Positions 27,242 to 42,200 of a stretch of 64,000 nucleotides of DNA are shown here, piece after piece. The DNA is from Liolophura sinensis (taxonomy: Eukaryota; Mollusca; Polyplacophora; Chitonida; Chitonidae). Positions within the stretch are counted from its first letter, which is position 1, and each line of letters opens with the position of its first letter. The translations under genes and the position numbers were made by a program. The stretch covers positions 11,156,281 through 11,220,280 of the forward strand of contig NC_088301.1 of assembly GCF_032854445.1 (NCBI RefSeq). The letters are read 5' to 3'. The notes below the pieces were generated by a model that worked only from the letters and a program-made list of their open reading frames with translations, did not search any database and was not told the DNA's origin.

Positions 27242-30200
27242 CCTAACAGATACAATAGAGCTTCCAGCCAAAGGCTTGAACCCCTTAAAATACATTTTAC
27301 TTTTACATATATACATACAAATAACATGTACCAGTAGCGTGAATATCTACAAGTATATAGAAGAAAATGCTGATGGCATCTGTAATGCCTGCTAGCCATA
27401 TGTGGGAAGGTCTGTCAGCAACCTGCAGATGGTTGTAGGTTTCCACCGGGCTCTGCCTGGTTTCCTCCCACCTTAATGCTGGCCACTGTCATATAAGTGA
27501 AATATTCTTGAGTGTGGCGTAAAACACCAATCAAATAAATAATGCCTGGTGTGTTTACCTGGTTTGTTGGTGGTGACCAGTGGCATGGCCGCCCAGGCCA
27601 CCAATGTTTCCCCTGTTGCCTTGTCGTCATCAAATTGAGAAGCCCTTGTGTTGTCATGGTAATCCTCATGGATGAGGTAGAAGCGAGCGATCAAGACAAC
27701 ATCTCCCTTCAGGTCTGCGTCAGCAAACGTAGCCTCCTGCTGGCCGAACACATGGTAACGGTGCTTAAAGTCAGAGCGGACGGCGGTGGTGCCGCAAGTG
27801 ACTGGGCTGGTGCTGGAGTGCACCACCTGGAGAGAGATATACGACAGGTTTACCTCCATTCAGTATGTTTATGTACAGGTGAAACATCATTAAAGAAAAT
27901 GACAACAACAATCACAACTATTATTCTGATGAAAAGTTTTGTGAATAAACAAATGCATATCCCAGGAGGAAAACCTACCTTCATACCAGCTAAATTATCA
28001 CCCTTTTACCTCATAGTTTAATTGTTATTTTTGGTCCTGAAAATTACATTTTTCCAGTTGGATGTCATCCTACCTTCCAAACAAATTTCAAACCTTTTCT
28101 AAGATAAACAGACTTATCATAATAAGGCAATGTGTGCAATTTAACTACGGATGAAGTCATTTATGTTTCATCCTGACCTCACCTTGCCAGAGGAGGCGTG
28201 GTAAGCTGTCAATCTAACCTTGCCCCGCCCTGATTCTGCCCCCTTCACTCGATCCACCTGGAAACCAATTGTTCTGCCTGAACTGGAAGGCCTGTCAGGG
28301 CTGCTGCCATGGAAACAGAAATATAAATCTGGGTGAGGGATAAATAATGAAAACAAAAACTGGCACAATATTGATTTGAACTTACATGTTCCACTTGTGA
28401 CATGGGTAGCACATGCCAGTGACACTAGATGCTGAGCTGAACGTCCACTTGTGACATGGGTAGCACATGGCAGTGACACCAGATACTGAGACAAACATCC
28501 ACTTGTAACATGGGTAGCAGATGGTAGTGACACCAGATACTCAGACAGCGTCCACTTGTGACATGGGTAGCACATGGTAGTGACACCAGATACTGAGATG
28601 AATGTCCACCTGTGACAGGGGTACACACGGTAGTGACACCAGATACTGAGACAGCATCCACTTGTGACGTGGGTAGCATATTCTAGTGACATCAGACACT
28701 GAGATAAACGTCCACCTGTGACAGGGGTACACATGGTAGTGACACCAGACACCGAGATGAATGTCCACTTGTGATATGGTATCATCGCTGAATAAGCCTC
28801 TGTTGTTTATTCTATGGTAACTGACATTTTGATTGGGTAGCACGGCTATATTAAAATGACAGGCTATTAAATGAATTACACTGCTTTGAATAAAGGCAGA
28901 TATTATCAAGTGATAATACAATATTGCAGGTTTTTTTAGCACCCTAAATGTGATTTACATTTGATTGAGACTATTAACTTATACATGATGGGTATCAGGT
29001 TGGTTTGTTTGTTTATTTATTTATTTGGTTTGTATTTTATGCCGTACTCAAGAATATTTCACTTATGCAACGGCAGCCAGCATTGTGGATGGAAGAAACC
29101 ACTAGGAGAGCCAGGGGGAATTACTAGACAAAAGATCATCAAACACTGTCCAGGAAAATATTTTTTTCTTCAACAAAGAAAAATACATGTGAAACATAAG
29201 ATTCTATGGTGGCCTTTTCTGACCATATGTTGTGTTACCAGATTTGCCACTTCTAAATACACACAGCTATATTTGCATTCAAAGAGAGTTTGAATGCATT
29301 TGCTAAATGAACATAGAAACAAACTATGGATCTGAGGCCTCAACAAACCACCATGATGGGAATGTAAATCATTTAACACAGTCGGAAAACTTACAAAAAA
29401 TGCTTCATTAGCATTATGGTTTCCTCTCACCATAATGCTATCTGTCGTCGTATGAGTGAAATATTCTGAAGTATGACAGAAAACACCGATCAAATAAATA
29501 AATGTTTTCATACTAAACATATTTCCATGCTATACCAGACACTTCCCCTCACTAGACATTCCCCCATGTCCTACAAGCCAGTCCATCACTAGACATTTAT
29601 CCATGCAATACCAGACACTTCCGCCCCCCACGCAATGCAAGACACTTTCTCCACTATGTCTTTTTGACAACCAACACTTTAAAACCAGAGAATAAAACAA
29701 AGACAATTATACAAACATAAAAAGTATAATTATTTATTTCAGATTATTACAAAGTTTATAAACAAAAAAATTCATGTAAAATTGTCACAGCCAAATATCT
29801 GCAAAGTAATGCCATTGTATTCACTTTAATATACAATGTATGTACATGCTGAAAACACCACTGACTACTTTTATAAACCTAATATAAATATTAAACAAAT
29901 ATGGCACCAAAGCTAAATGTGATGTCACAGCCAGGGTGACTTGCCTAATTCACTGACTTTAATACTGGTGACATTTCAGGCCCAAAAGTCATGTATGATA
30001 TGTGCACATTTATAGCAGAACACTCTCAGCTGACACAACCTGCGGATGGTCGTGGGTTTCCCCCGGGCTCTGCCTGGTTTCCACCCACCATAATGCTGGC
30101 CGCCGTTGTATAAGTGAAATATTCTTGAGTACGGCGTAAAACACCAATCAAAAAAAAAAAAAAAAAAAAAATCTCCGCTGACACTCATATATAAAGTTTG

Positions 30201-33200
30201 GTTCTTTTTTATAATGGAAATTTGCATATCCTGTGTTGACAAACTAATTAACAATTATCTGTGTATTACATTTCATACAGCAGGGTTATAATACATGTCC
30301 TTAGTCTCCACAGGGTTATAATGGAAGAAATGCAATAATATGTGAGTTTTGAATACCTTCTACAACATTTAATACATCTACACAGAAGAAATAGCACTAA
30401 CACGTTTTGGTTATAAAAATACAGTTTACACAGATGAAAATGAGTCAAAGTTAGAAAAATGATTCCTTGACAAAAGCAACCACACAAACAAGACAGTTCT
30501 TAAATTTTACAGCTGCCATTTAAGAATATTACCTTTTGCACCCAACAAAAGCCAAAATCAAAAACAAGACTAATTGCAAAAACTGAATACATATGATGCC
30601 TGATTACTATCTAGTTGCAAAAATGTATAAATATACCTGATATTAATGCTTGCTTCAAATAATGCTTAGAACATGAGGTTCTGTAGAAGATATTGAAAAT
30701 GTGAACAAAAATTGCACCTTCTATTCACTGAGGATCCATTGACAATACTAAAAATGTTCACAATCTGATCAACCCTCAGCAGTGGTTCCAGATAAGACAA
30801 TGCAATCATGGGCAATCTGACCTAGAATCAGCAGAGATTCCCAGGATATGGCACAAAATTATGAACAATCAGGTCATGAACCATCAGCAAAAGTTCTCTC
30901 TAAGATACTGCAATTATGAACAATCTGACCAAGAATTAGCACAGGTTCCACAAAAGTTACTGCAACTGTGAACAATCAGACTCTAAATTAGCAAAGGTTC
31001 CGCAAAAGATGCTGCAAGTGGGAACAATCAAATCAGCTCTCAGCAAATTTAATGCAATCATGAGTAATCTACCCAACCCCTACCACAGATTCTGCTGAAA
31101 ATAATACAGTTGACTTGTGAATAATCTGACCAAGACTACAAGGTACTGTAATCACGAACCATCAGACCAGGAAACCTCAGTAGAGGTTCTGCAGAACATA
31201 TTGCAGTTGTGAACAATTTGACCAAGAGACAGCAGGAGGTTCCCAGGAGGTACTGTAATCATGAACCATCAAACCAGGAAACCTCAGTAGGGGTTCTGCA
31301 GAACATATTTCAGTTGTGAACAATTTGACCAAGACACAGCAGGTGGTTCCCACAAGGTACTGTAATCATGAATCATTAGACCATGAACCCTCAGTAGAGG
31401 TTCTGTAGAACATATTGCAGTTGTGAACAATTTGACCAAGACACAGCAGGGGGTTCCCAGGAGGTACTGTAATCATGAACCATTAGACCATGAACCCTCA
31501 GTAGAGTTTCTGCAGAACATATTGTAGTTGTGAACAATTTGACCAAGACACAGCAGGGGGTTCCCAGGAGGTAATGTAAGCACGAACAGTCAGACCATGA
31601 ACCCTCAGTAGAGGTTTCTTAGAACATATTGCAGTTGTGAACAATTTGACCAAGAAGCAGCAGGGGTTCCCAGGAGGTAATGTAAGCACGAACAGTCAGA
31701 CCATGAGCCCTCAATAGAGGTTTCTTAGAACATATTGCAGTTGTGAACAATTTGACCAAGAAGCAGCAGGGGTTCCCAGGAGGTAATGTAAGCACGAACA
31801 GTCAGACCATGAGCCCTCAGTAGAGGTTTCTTAGAACATATTGCAGTTGTGAACAATTTGACCAAGACACAGCAGGGGGTTCCCAGGAGGTATTATAATC
31901 ATGAACCATTAGACCAGGAAACCTCAGTAGAGGTTCCGTAGAAGATACCGATCAATGAACAATCTGACACAGACACAGGAGAGGTTCTCTAGAAAATACT
32001 ACCGACATACCCAGTAGGTAGTGCATTAATTCTGCTTATTTCAGGACACTCTTAATCAAATATCCCCACCATAAAACTTCTTTGCTTGAAGAAATCAAAA
32101 AGAAAAAAAAAAGCCACAAGTATGGCACCACTGTGCACTATCTTTCACTGTACAATTTTTTATCAGGGTTATTATGCCAAGAGTGAAACACTGTACACGT
32201 AGTTTAATTAATTTAGTCAGTATGAGTTATCTGTCAGTGCTGAGTGAGCTGTCCTTGTTTTAACTCACTCAGGCATATACTGCTTTGTGTCGCCTGAAAT
32301 AAAATATTAGTGTCAATATTACAGAGTTATTAGTATTACAACTGCAAGGGTTACAAGACTTAAACATATGATAAATAAATATACACACAGACGAGGAGTT
32401 CATCAGAAATACAATGAACAAGCATCGGGGATAAAAATGAGGATACGTTGTTTTGATCTTTTAACTTCACCCAACAATATGGCGATACAACATGTAGACC
32501 TGACATTTTGTGGCACTGGCAAAGACTGATTTTGACTGGATGTGTCTGAGGAGTGAGCTTTTTTTTTGAATGAATGATTATGCTTTAGTGCCATGTTGGC
32601 AATACTTTTGCAACCTCCTGACGACTATTTTAAATCCAGAATCAGTATATGGTTTCCCTATCTGACCGGAGTTTGATGTTAAATCATTACATAGTGAACA
32701 AAGATCTCACTACTGATGTTTTGTACTTTAGGTCATGTTGGATCTGTAACAAAAGAATTTTCAAATATCTCTCGTGGAGTGTGAATTTTATTATGTGCAA
32801 TGAACTATGAAATTCTTTGGATAAATTTCCAACATGGCTGCCAGTGTGTAAGTCATCCAAAAAAGACGAGTGTAAAGTTCAGCTGGTTAAATACAGATGT
32901 TGGCAGGAAAAGTGTCAGTGAGTGTTAAGTTTATCTTACCTCTGTGGACGAGGGATGGCCTCTGTACCTGGGCTGCTTGGGGGCGTGGCTGAAGGCGGGG
33001 GTGGGGGTGTACTCACTTTGCTTACAGACTGCCAGTTCTGAAAAACAAGTGTGAGCATTAATTTTAGCTGCGTATTAATTTATTGCTGTGTGCAGAGGGA
33101 AGAAAAAGCTTGAAACGGTGTGATTAAGCTCAGTGATGCATCAATTTAACTAATGAGGACCAAAACATTCCTTTCTGTTTAGTGGTTCTAAATACCATAT

Positions 33201-36200
33201 AAATTAAATGACATCTCTCTTAAATTTAGGAGTTCCATATGCCCTGTTGAATTTTGGAAGTTTTGTTGGCTGCGAAGACTGGTCCGAATATCAACATAGT
33301 CACAGCCAAGATTTCTCGGCTATAGAGATTTATTCAAGAACTTTATGAACTGATATTTCATGCTATGCTCAAGAATATTACACTTCTGTGATTGCAGTCA
33401 GGTGAAAGAGTGTCGGTAATCTGGGCAGAGGTCAGGTGAAAACTACCACACCCCACTAGGTATCAGAAATAAAGGTGACACCATACCACTGGAGCTGGTC
33501 TGTAGGAAGGGGCATACTGGAGACCCACAGGAGCCCTAGACTCGGTCAGCACATCACGCGCATGAGCAATTCGATAATACAACTGAGCATCCCCAAACTG
33601 TAAACACAATGATAAGAACAATAGTAATTTATATATGTACTTTTCGCTTTGAAGCATGGTTTATTGTTATATGACCGAGTGAATATAACAGTAGGCCTAC
33701 TGCTTTCATGTAAGAAGGATTTCTTGTTACCCTTCCACAACATTTTTGCATGTGGAAGAGCAACCTTCAGTGCAATTTATGCACATTTATGATTTGATTT
33801 TGGAGACAAAACTACACTTCTTGGATTGGCCAGTTTAAGGGCTTCACAAAAAGTATATTTCTAGTCTACACAAAACAATGCCTTCAGAATGTACCCCAAT
33901 AAACACTGTGCAAACATGCAAAAGGGTTGAAGAAGTACAATATGTGCATGTACATAAAGCTGAATTTACATCCAAAAATTGCTTTTGTTTCTGCAATCTT
34001 ACTGAAAAGTAACTGACATTACCTTAGGCAATGCTTCCCCAAGGTAGTGATTACCTGAGGCAATGCTTCCCCAAGGCAGTGATTACCTGAGGCAGATTAC
34101 CTGACTTCTCAATGCTGAGAGCCAAGCGAGATAACAAGTACCATTTTTAAAGTCTTTATGACCTGACTTGGGTTTGATCTCAGGTCTCCCTCCTTCAAGG
34201 CAGATCAACACTCTAACCATTAGGCCACCAAAGCAGTCCCCTAAATAGTGTTTACCCTAAGGTGATATTACCAAAGGCATTCACTACCTACACGTAGGGT
34301 AGTGCTTATAACTCATAACTCTAGACAGTGCATATTCCAGGCAGCCCTAGAAAATACTTCTCCAAGATCGTGGTTACATTTTAATTTGGTTTACTTGATT
34401 CATGTTCAAGAATATTTCACTTATACGATGGCAGCCAGCATTATGGTGGGTGGATACTGGGCAGAGCCGGGGGCAAACCCACGACCATCTGCAGGTTGCC
34501 GCCAGACCATTCCACTTACGGCCTTGGTTACATTTGCCTAGGCCAAGCTTTACACACTATATAGCTTAGTGCTAACCCAAGATCAAGCTTAAGGTAACCT
34601 GTACATATACTAACCCTGGGCAGTGTTTCCATGTCTCTGAAGGACAGCAGAGGGCTGATGGGCAGAACTCTGAACTGGATATGAAAACGGCCTGTAGTCA
34701 GCTGACCATAGTCATTGAACACACTAATCTTCGTCCAAGCTTGCGGCACCAGACTATTACGTTCAGAGGTCACAGCGGACGGCGAGGTCAGCTGCAGTTC
34801 CACCACTATTCCAAGGTCACCTTGAACATGACATCTGTACCAAGGACAGAATGTTTGCAATTTGATTGACACATGCTTATGTTGATTTGCCTTAAGTTAA
34901 GATCACATGCAAATGCAATATGCCTGACTGCGAGGACATGTCAACAAATGTTATTTGGTTGTAATCATACACATATTCTAATTTCACACAGAGCGAATAA
35001 TGAACAAAAAACACTGTTCTGCACAAAAGAGTATAATATCCAAGCTCCTGGTTTGTGCATTTGGCCACTCCATCAGATTTGTGAATTTGAGAGTATTTCG
35101 TCAAGGATTGTCACTGCTTATTAGATGTCAAACAGACTGTTTTTTGAATGAATGACAATGGGTTTAAACCTCATCACCTATTTCTTAAATGAATGACAAT
35201 GGTTTTAGGCCTCATCAGCTGTTTCTTAGATGAATGACAATGGTTTTAGGTCTCTTTGGCCAATTCTTAAATGAATGACAATGGTTTTAGGCCTTGCAGC
35301 AGTTTCATGAATAAATGACCTTGCTCTTAGGCCTCATCTGTTGTCTCTTTTTCTGAATGACCTTGCTTTTAGGTCTCTTTGACCATTTCTTAAAAAAAAA
35401 ACCTAATCCGCTATTTCTTGAATGAATGACAATGATTTAAGGCCTAATCAGGTGTTTCTTATAGTGAATGACATTGGTTTTAAAATCTCATTAAATGTTA
35501 CTTGAATGAATGGCAATAGTTTCACGCTTTACCAGCTGTTTCATGAATGAGTGACATTGGATTTAGGTCTCAATTCTTAAAGGAGAAGAAAACATAAAAG
35601 TGATGCCAAAAGCAGATGACAGAGCATCTTTTATTAGCAAATTAGCAAAAATGGTTGTTAATATTTTTTCGATTTTTTCTTTCAGAAGAAAAGGGTGTTT
35701 GTAATTTTGTATGATGGGTATTTTGGACCCTTCTCCTCATATGACAACAGTAAGAGTCACAGCAGTAAGAGTCACAGCAGTAAGAGTCACAGCAGTAAGA
35801 GTCACAGCAGAAATGTACCACATGAACATAAAATTACCACCTCAGTATTCATGAGCACTAATCAGACTTACCGTGGGACGGGCTGTTTAGCTCCCACCAC
35901 AGCCCCACAGTTACCATAGTGATGATCTCTGTACAGAGAGCTGACCTCCACATCCACGGGGGGTAAGATGGCTGCATCCCCTACCCTGGCCTGTGAATCA
36001 TACAGACCCACCACCAGACGGGCAGCCAAGGACCTCGGCAACAGTCCCGTGACAAAGTCGTAGAAGATCACGAAACCCCGGCTACAACAGAAAAGTACAC
36101 ACAATTTATACAAGTTACTTAAATCTCCCTCAAATTTTTTAAAACGATTTGTTTGGAATTTACGTTGTTATTATATTTATTTATTTATTTAATTGGTGAT

Positions 36201-39200
36201 TTACGACGTACTCAAGAGTATTTCATTTGTACGATGGTGGCCAGCATTAAGGTGGGTGGAAACCGGGCAGAGTCTGGGAGAAACCCATGACCATTCCCAA
36301 GTTGCTGTGTGATGTGTTCTACTGTCATCTGGACCTTCTGTGAAGACATAGCTTGTCCTCAAGTCTCCCATTAACCCACAACTGACTAACGCAGTGTGAA
36401 TTATCTATTCCTCTGGGAACCCAGTGAGTATAAAGCATGTCACAGTGTTTCTTATCGCACACCAGAGTAACTCTCCTCTAAACAACAAGTTGGAGTTACA
36501 GCACAAATTTTCTTCACAAACATGTCAGAATCACACCTTACTCCTGACTCATTTCTCTTTCAATTTCACTCTTAAAGTCGCAGCAAGGGAAATGAGTATA
36601 AATTAACATAATGCATGCTCCGTTTATAAGGATCTTAGAAGAGTGCAGAATTTTCCTGTGCCCCCGTCAATCTTTGGAAATACTCAGGAAATATCCAAAC
36701 CAAATCAATCAAACAAATCTCTTTTTCGCAATTTCACACACAAAGACAGTTTCTTTATGATGAAGTTTGCCCACTGTGCCAGACAGGGAATAGCTCACAT
36801 ATTAACTAACGCTCACATTCAAATTTGCATCCCTTTATTTACAAAAAAAATTAGCTTACAAAGTTACTACTAAGCTACATGTAATACTTGCAACTGAATT
36901 TTTCTTAAATTACAAAGTCTTTTTTTGATATCTAGCCACTGCAAAACTATCATGTTAAAATATATTGATTTCAATACTCTACAATGTATATGTGTGACAC
37001 CATACATTTAAGATCCAAAAAAAGCTACGATAATCTGCGTAACTGTAGGAGATTGTTACAAAGTCGTAAGGATATTGCCATTTAAGTCCAGATTGCATAT
37101 CAAGTATAAAATACATCAGAGCTGGCACCACAGACATGTAGGGACTCAGTACTGCATTTACATATGTGTGTACACAACCTAACAACATAGACTTTCAAAA
37201 CAACTGGCTTGTTCAGCTAAAGTAGTGCACTGGCCCTTGGTGAACAAGGTTTCAGGTTCAAATCCTGCTATTGCTTTGGATTTTGCTGCAAACCTAGATG
37301 TCTGACATGCACCTGGCAAAGAGTAAATGTCAGGTTACTGTTCTTGTTCAACTATAAACCTGACTGTCACTGCATACTGCATGAATGAAAAGTTCTTCAA
37401 CACTCAAATGTTGCTAATTTCAATGATGAAAACCATACATAATTTTTCTACATCCGAGTCAATCAATGTCCCCTATTCTCTCCCTTATTGAGATGTACAT
37501 ATAGATCTGCAAGAATGACTACAAAAGACACATCTTCATGTGTACGCATTAAATGGTTAAAACTCACTGACTCCATATAAATATTCTGTAAAAGCAGACA
37601 AGCATTCCTGAAGTATTGCTTCCCCAATACATGAAACCTGGCTAATCACATTATTAAAGCCTATCACATTATTAAAGAGCTGAGTGAAAGTCTATGACAT
37701 AACAAAAACAACCATAATTTTCATGAAATTGGGTATAATGCCCAAAAATTTGAACGTGTCTTGATGAAGCCGGTACAATGTTTCAATTCAGGATTACTTT
37801 AGTCAGCTATGGTACAAGTAAGCCAATCAGACAATACAAAATAGCTGCACCAACTTTTGCCTTGTCAAACCATGTTTGGCAATGTTATTTTGTACAACAA
37901 GTGCATTATCAACTTTCTGGTCTATATTTCATGGTAACCAGTCACTGGTCAAATTTATGAGCTCACAACTAACACTGACACTAAAGTGAAATTGTTCACT
38001 CAACCATAGCTGGGAAAACATTCATAAATATCTGCTACCGTGGACACAAAACTGTTGTATGCTTTGAACAACTGTAGTAACCTACAGGTGTGATGGCCTA
38101 CGCAAAACAACCATAGTAAGAACATCTGGTCAAAAGAAAAAATGTCCAGTGTGCAAATGGTTACTACGGAATGTATTACAAACTGCACCTAGAGTCTACC
38201 AGAAACCATTACTGATATAAGCCAAAGCGGCACACAAATGTATCTAGCGTAATTGGTGCAAGATACGAGAAAAAATTGTTTTCGGCAAGAAAACATGTAT
38301 ATTGCAAATCAGGCTTGTTCCCTTCAAAATACAAATAATTACACCTGAAAATGTTCAAAAAAAGTCATAAACTTGTTGCAGGAATAGTACTGACAAAAAC
38401 ACAGAGGTATCAATTTTTTGAAATGACACTGTTCACTCCAGCATGGGTGTGAAGACTTCTGCAAACATGGACATGAAATAACAAGGGGAAACTACTGTAT
38501 GTCATTAATGACCACAGTAAATCAAAAACTGCACACAGAAAACGGTATCCTTTGTAAATATGAACACTATGGATTTTTATTTCGCAAATGCTGGGTCCAC
38601 CAGGTATCAAATCACCCAAAAGTCATATTAAAGTCAAAAAAGTTGCTTGCAGGGACAGTATTTACAAAGCCGGGATGAAAAAATTGAAACCTTACACGTG
38701 GCTTTGCTACAACCATAATATAAACGTCATGAGCTTTAGTTTTAGCTTAACAGATTTATCAGTTTAGTTTCTGAATCATCATATATAATTAACAAACAAT
38801 TACTATCTCATGCCTAAAAATTTTTTTTAAAAATGATGTTCCGAACAAAAAAAAAAGAAAAAGAAAAGAACAAACAGAAATTTTTCATCAAAAGCAATAA
38901 AATATTAATGTTATATATTTTATACAGTAAAATATTAAATTTATGTTCCTAGACAGTGTTAAATTTGTTTTAAGATTATAAGTATCCTATAGATGCATGG
39001 ATAATTTGAGTGCATATGTAAAGCTGTGGATTTTCATTCCTTTCACTCAGTGGTGCGCATCATATTTGCTTGTTTCCATAGCAACATCAGGTAAAGTCAC
39101 CATCCTGGGTAAGGGTGTCCATAGTAATCACTGTAACAGAGCAGGAATGGAGGCCAATAAGAGGGGCGTAACAAATTAGTCTTACTTATGTAATTTTAAA

Positions 39201-42200
39201 CTGATGGTTTGATCTTCCTAATTCTCCACGGGTAAAAGTTACATGTAATACTGTGCAGGTATTCTGAAGGTGTGTTCTGGGAGTTAACAATGTGCTGCAT
39301 GTGACCTGTATTTATAATTTAAACACAGAGGAGAGGAGATCAGCAGCTATGAAGCAGCTACATGTATGAATGGAGAAACTAAAATGCATTTCTAAATTTC
39401 AGAAAATAGAAAAAATTTGTTTTTTAAGGAATCAATCATACATGTAAATTTAGCGATGACTGTGTGTCCAGGATTTTTATGTGACAGTTACAGGCCTTTC
39501 AGAGGATGCCATTACCATTAATAATACATACAAATGAAGATATATGAACAGTCGCAATTGTCATCTTTATTGATGCAGGCCAACTATTTACACTGTACAT
39601 TTTAAATGTCCCTGTATATCATCTTTCACGTGTGAAAATTTCCTGCCTGTATTTAATGCCTGTCATAGCAACAGTAGCTGTTGTCAGGCTATTAAAGGAT
39701 ACATGAAAAGGTATTACAAACAATCAGGGGCCACTTGCACAAAACTTCGTACATTCAATTTTTGGTAACTTTTTTCGTAAATGACGTCACCTTATGGCAC
39801 TATAACCCACACGTCTTTTAGGAAAAAAGTTATGAGAAATATGACTTGCGAAATTTTATGAATGTGGCTCCAGAAAAATGTATGGTTTTGAGGGAAATGA
39901 AGAAAGATATGGCAAAAACACAAATTTTAATTTCTGAGGCATGTTTTATATTTCCTTATAGTTCCTCTAGTTTATGCATATGACATCATTTATAACCATA
40001 CTGGGAATTCAAGACCATATTAGCACACCCAATTCAACTCTGCGAACAACAATGTTGTTTTGATAGCTATTGCTGTTGAAAACACCACAACAGGCTACTT
40101 ATATTTCCAGGCTGACCTCTGGGGCCTTAAGAAAAAGTAATTTTAAAGACATATTTATCTTGCTAAGAAGATAGCTGAGAAACCTGCCACATAAGATACC
40201 ACTGTCAACATCCAGCAAGTATACTCTGCTCCATGAGATAATAACGTCAATATCCGACTCAATGTCTGTTCCATCACATAAACAATCAAAATGCACTAAT
40301 TATGTTTGTTCCCCGAGACAGGATATCATCCCTTGTACTAATCAACATCAAAACACCTTTCTACAAACAACCGAACTGTCAGACTCAGGGAAAATGTTTA
40401 ACTTGGGTCATTCGTGAAATTTTCAGTCAAATACAGTATTCCGTGAGCACATCAGATCTAAGCGCTGATTTTTGTACACTGTGCAATTCACAACATCACA
40501 AACATCCCAAATATCTGTCATTTACACAGAAGTGGCAGGTGTTTCTATGCACAGGATCATGAAGCCATGTTATCATTTACAGATATCCTGGATTTGCTTA
40601 AAAGCAAATTGTAAATACTTCTAGTCAGTGAGTGGTTGGAGTTTAACGTCGTACTTAACAATTTTTTTTTCGTCATATGACGACGAAAGAATCCTTAGAG
40701 TGCTTGTAATGTGCCTCCTTATTGCAGGACAGATTTCCACCGCTATTTTATCTAGTGCTGCATCACTGAGGCGCCTTACCGAAGGAAAGTAAGCCGCCCT
40801 GCCCAAGCCATACTTATACGGGTCAACCAGTCGTTGCACTATCCCCTTCATGCTGAACGCCAAGCGAGGAAGTTATAAATTCCTCTTTAAAAGTTTTACG
40901 TGTGACTTGACCCAGGATTGACCCTGGGTCTACCGCTCCTGAAGTGGATGAAACACTTTGAGTGTACACCAAACCTGCCCCCACCCAAATCATATACAGA
41001 CTTTTGTTTTCTTGGTGCCAATGCACTAAACAGGATTCTTCTGTCCAGGCTACAGTACAAATACGTGTAACATGCTATCAGTAAAGATAACATCGACTTC
41101 ATTTTATACTTAAAGTCGTACAAAAAGCACATGTAAAGCAAACCCTCAACATCTGTGGCCATGAGTGACTGCAGCCAGCAAATAGCCACTTCAACGGTTC
41201 AAATCTTCTGATATCATCCCATTATCATTGAAACATAATGAAGAAGCTACATATTTATCTATTTATGTATTTGATTGGTGTTTTACCAGCATTATGGTGG
41301 GAGGAAACTGAAGAGCGCCTAAGGGAAGAGCCAGGTTGCTGACAGACCTTCCCGTATATAGCCAGAGATTCAGAACAGAGATTGAACTCACAGCGATCAC
41401 ATTGGTGAGAGGCTCCTTTGTCACTGGGCTTCACTGGTGTGCTAACAACTTTCGCCAAGAAATTTACGTAAAACAAACATTAGTATGCACATAAAGTGAT
41501 ACATGTGACACTTACTGAGGGTCATAGGAGGCTGGTCCCAGTGGGTTCACTTCATACGGGACTGGTCCCATGGGATTCTGGGGGACGTATTGGACTGGAA
41601 CTTTCTCTGGACTCACAACCTAATCAATACAGAACATCAGATGTCAAGTCATTTGGTCATAAGAAGCTTTATGAGAGATTTAAATAAATGTAAGTTTATT
41701 TTTTTTTGGTGCTTTGATTATCATCACTTCCTGTTTCTTTTCAACCTTTGCACATTTGCAAGAGGTTAATTCCAGCATTAATTATTTCATGTAGACAGGT
41801 AAAATTATCCTTTTTTGTCACCCCCTGAAACTGGCAATGACCCCACCAATATAGTTTTGTCTCCTAAATCAAATAAAAAAGGTGAAAGTCGGCTGCTCTT
41901 TCATAAAGCGAAAAAGTTGATAAATTCAGGCAAACCAAACAGATTTATTAGCAACTGAGAACAAAACGATTTAAGTATTTGCAGATGATCTGATCTACCT
42001 ATTCCGTAAATGTCTTGAGCAATTAATTTAATGGGAAAGACTGACAATGTTTTTCAAATCTGTTATAGAATGTAACATTTACAGACTGACCAAGGCTAAG
42101 ATACAGGATTCTTCTAACACCAGTCTGGGATGACAACTGACAATCTTACCTGTATAGGTTGTACTTTATGTCCAGAGTGACGAGCAAAGTCCTCTGCCAA

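Noticed and set aside
27542-28021. 159-codon plus-strand frame
   Set aside because: Antisense shadow of exon 14, whose minus-strand frame has splice sites and phase continuity.
40621-40863. 80-codon minus-strand frame (GIVQRLVDPYKYGLGRAAYF)
   Set aside because: The same sequence recurs at 63870-64000 as part of a dispersed SINE-like repeat.
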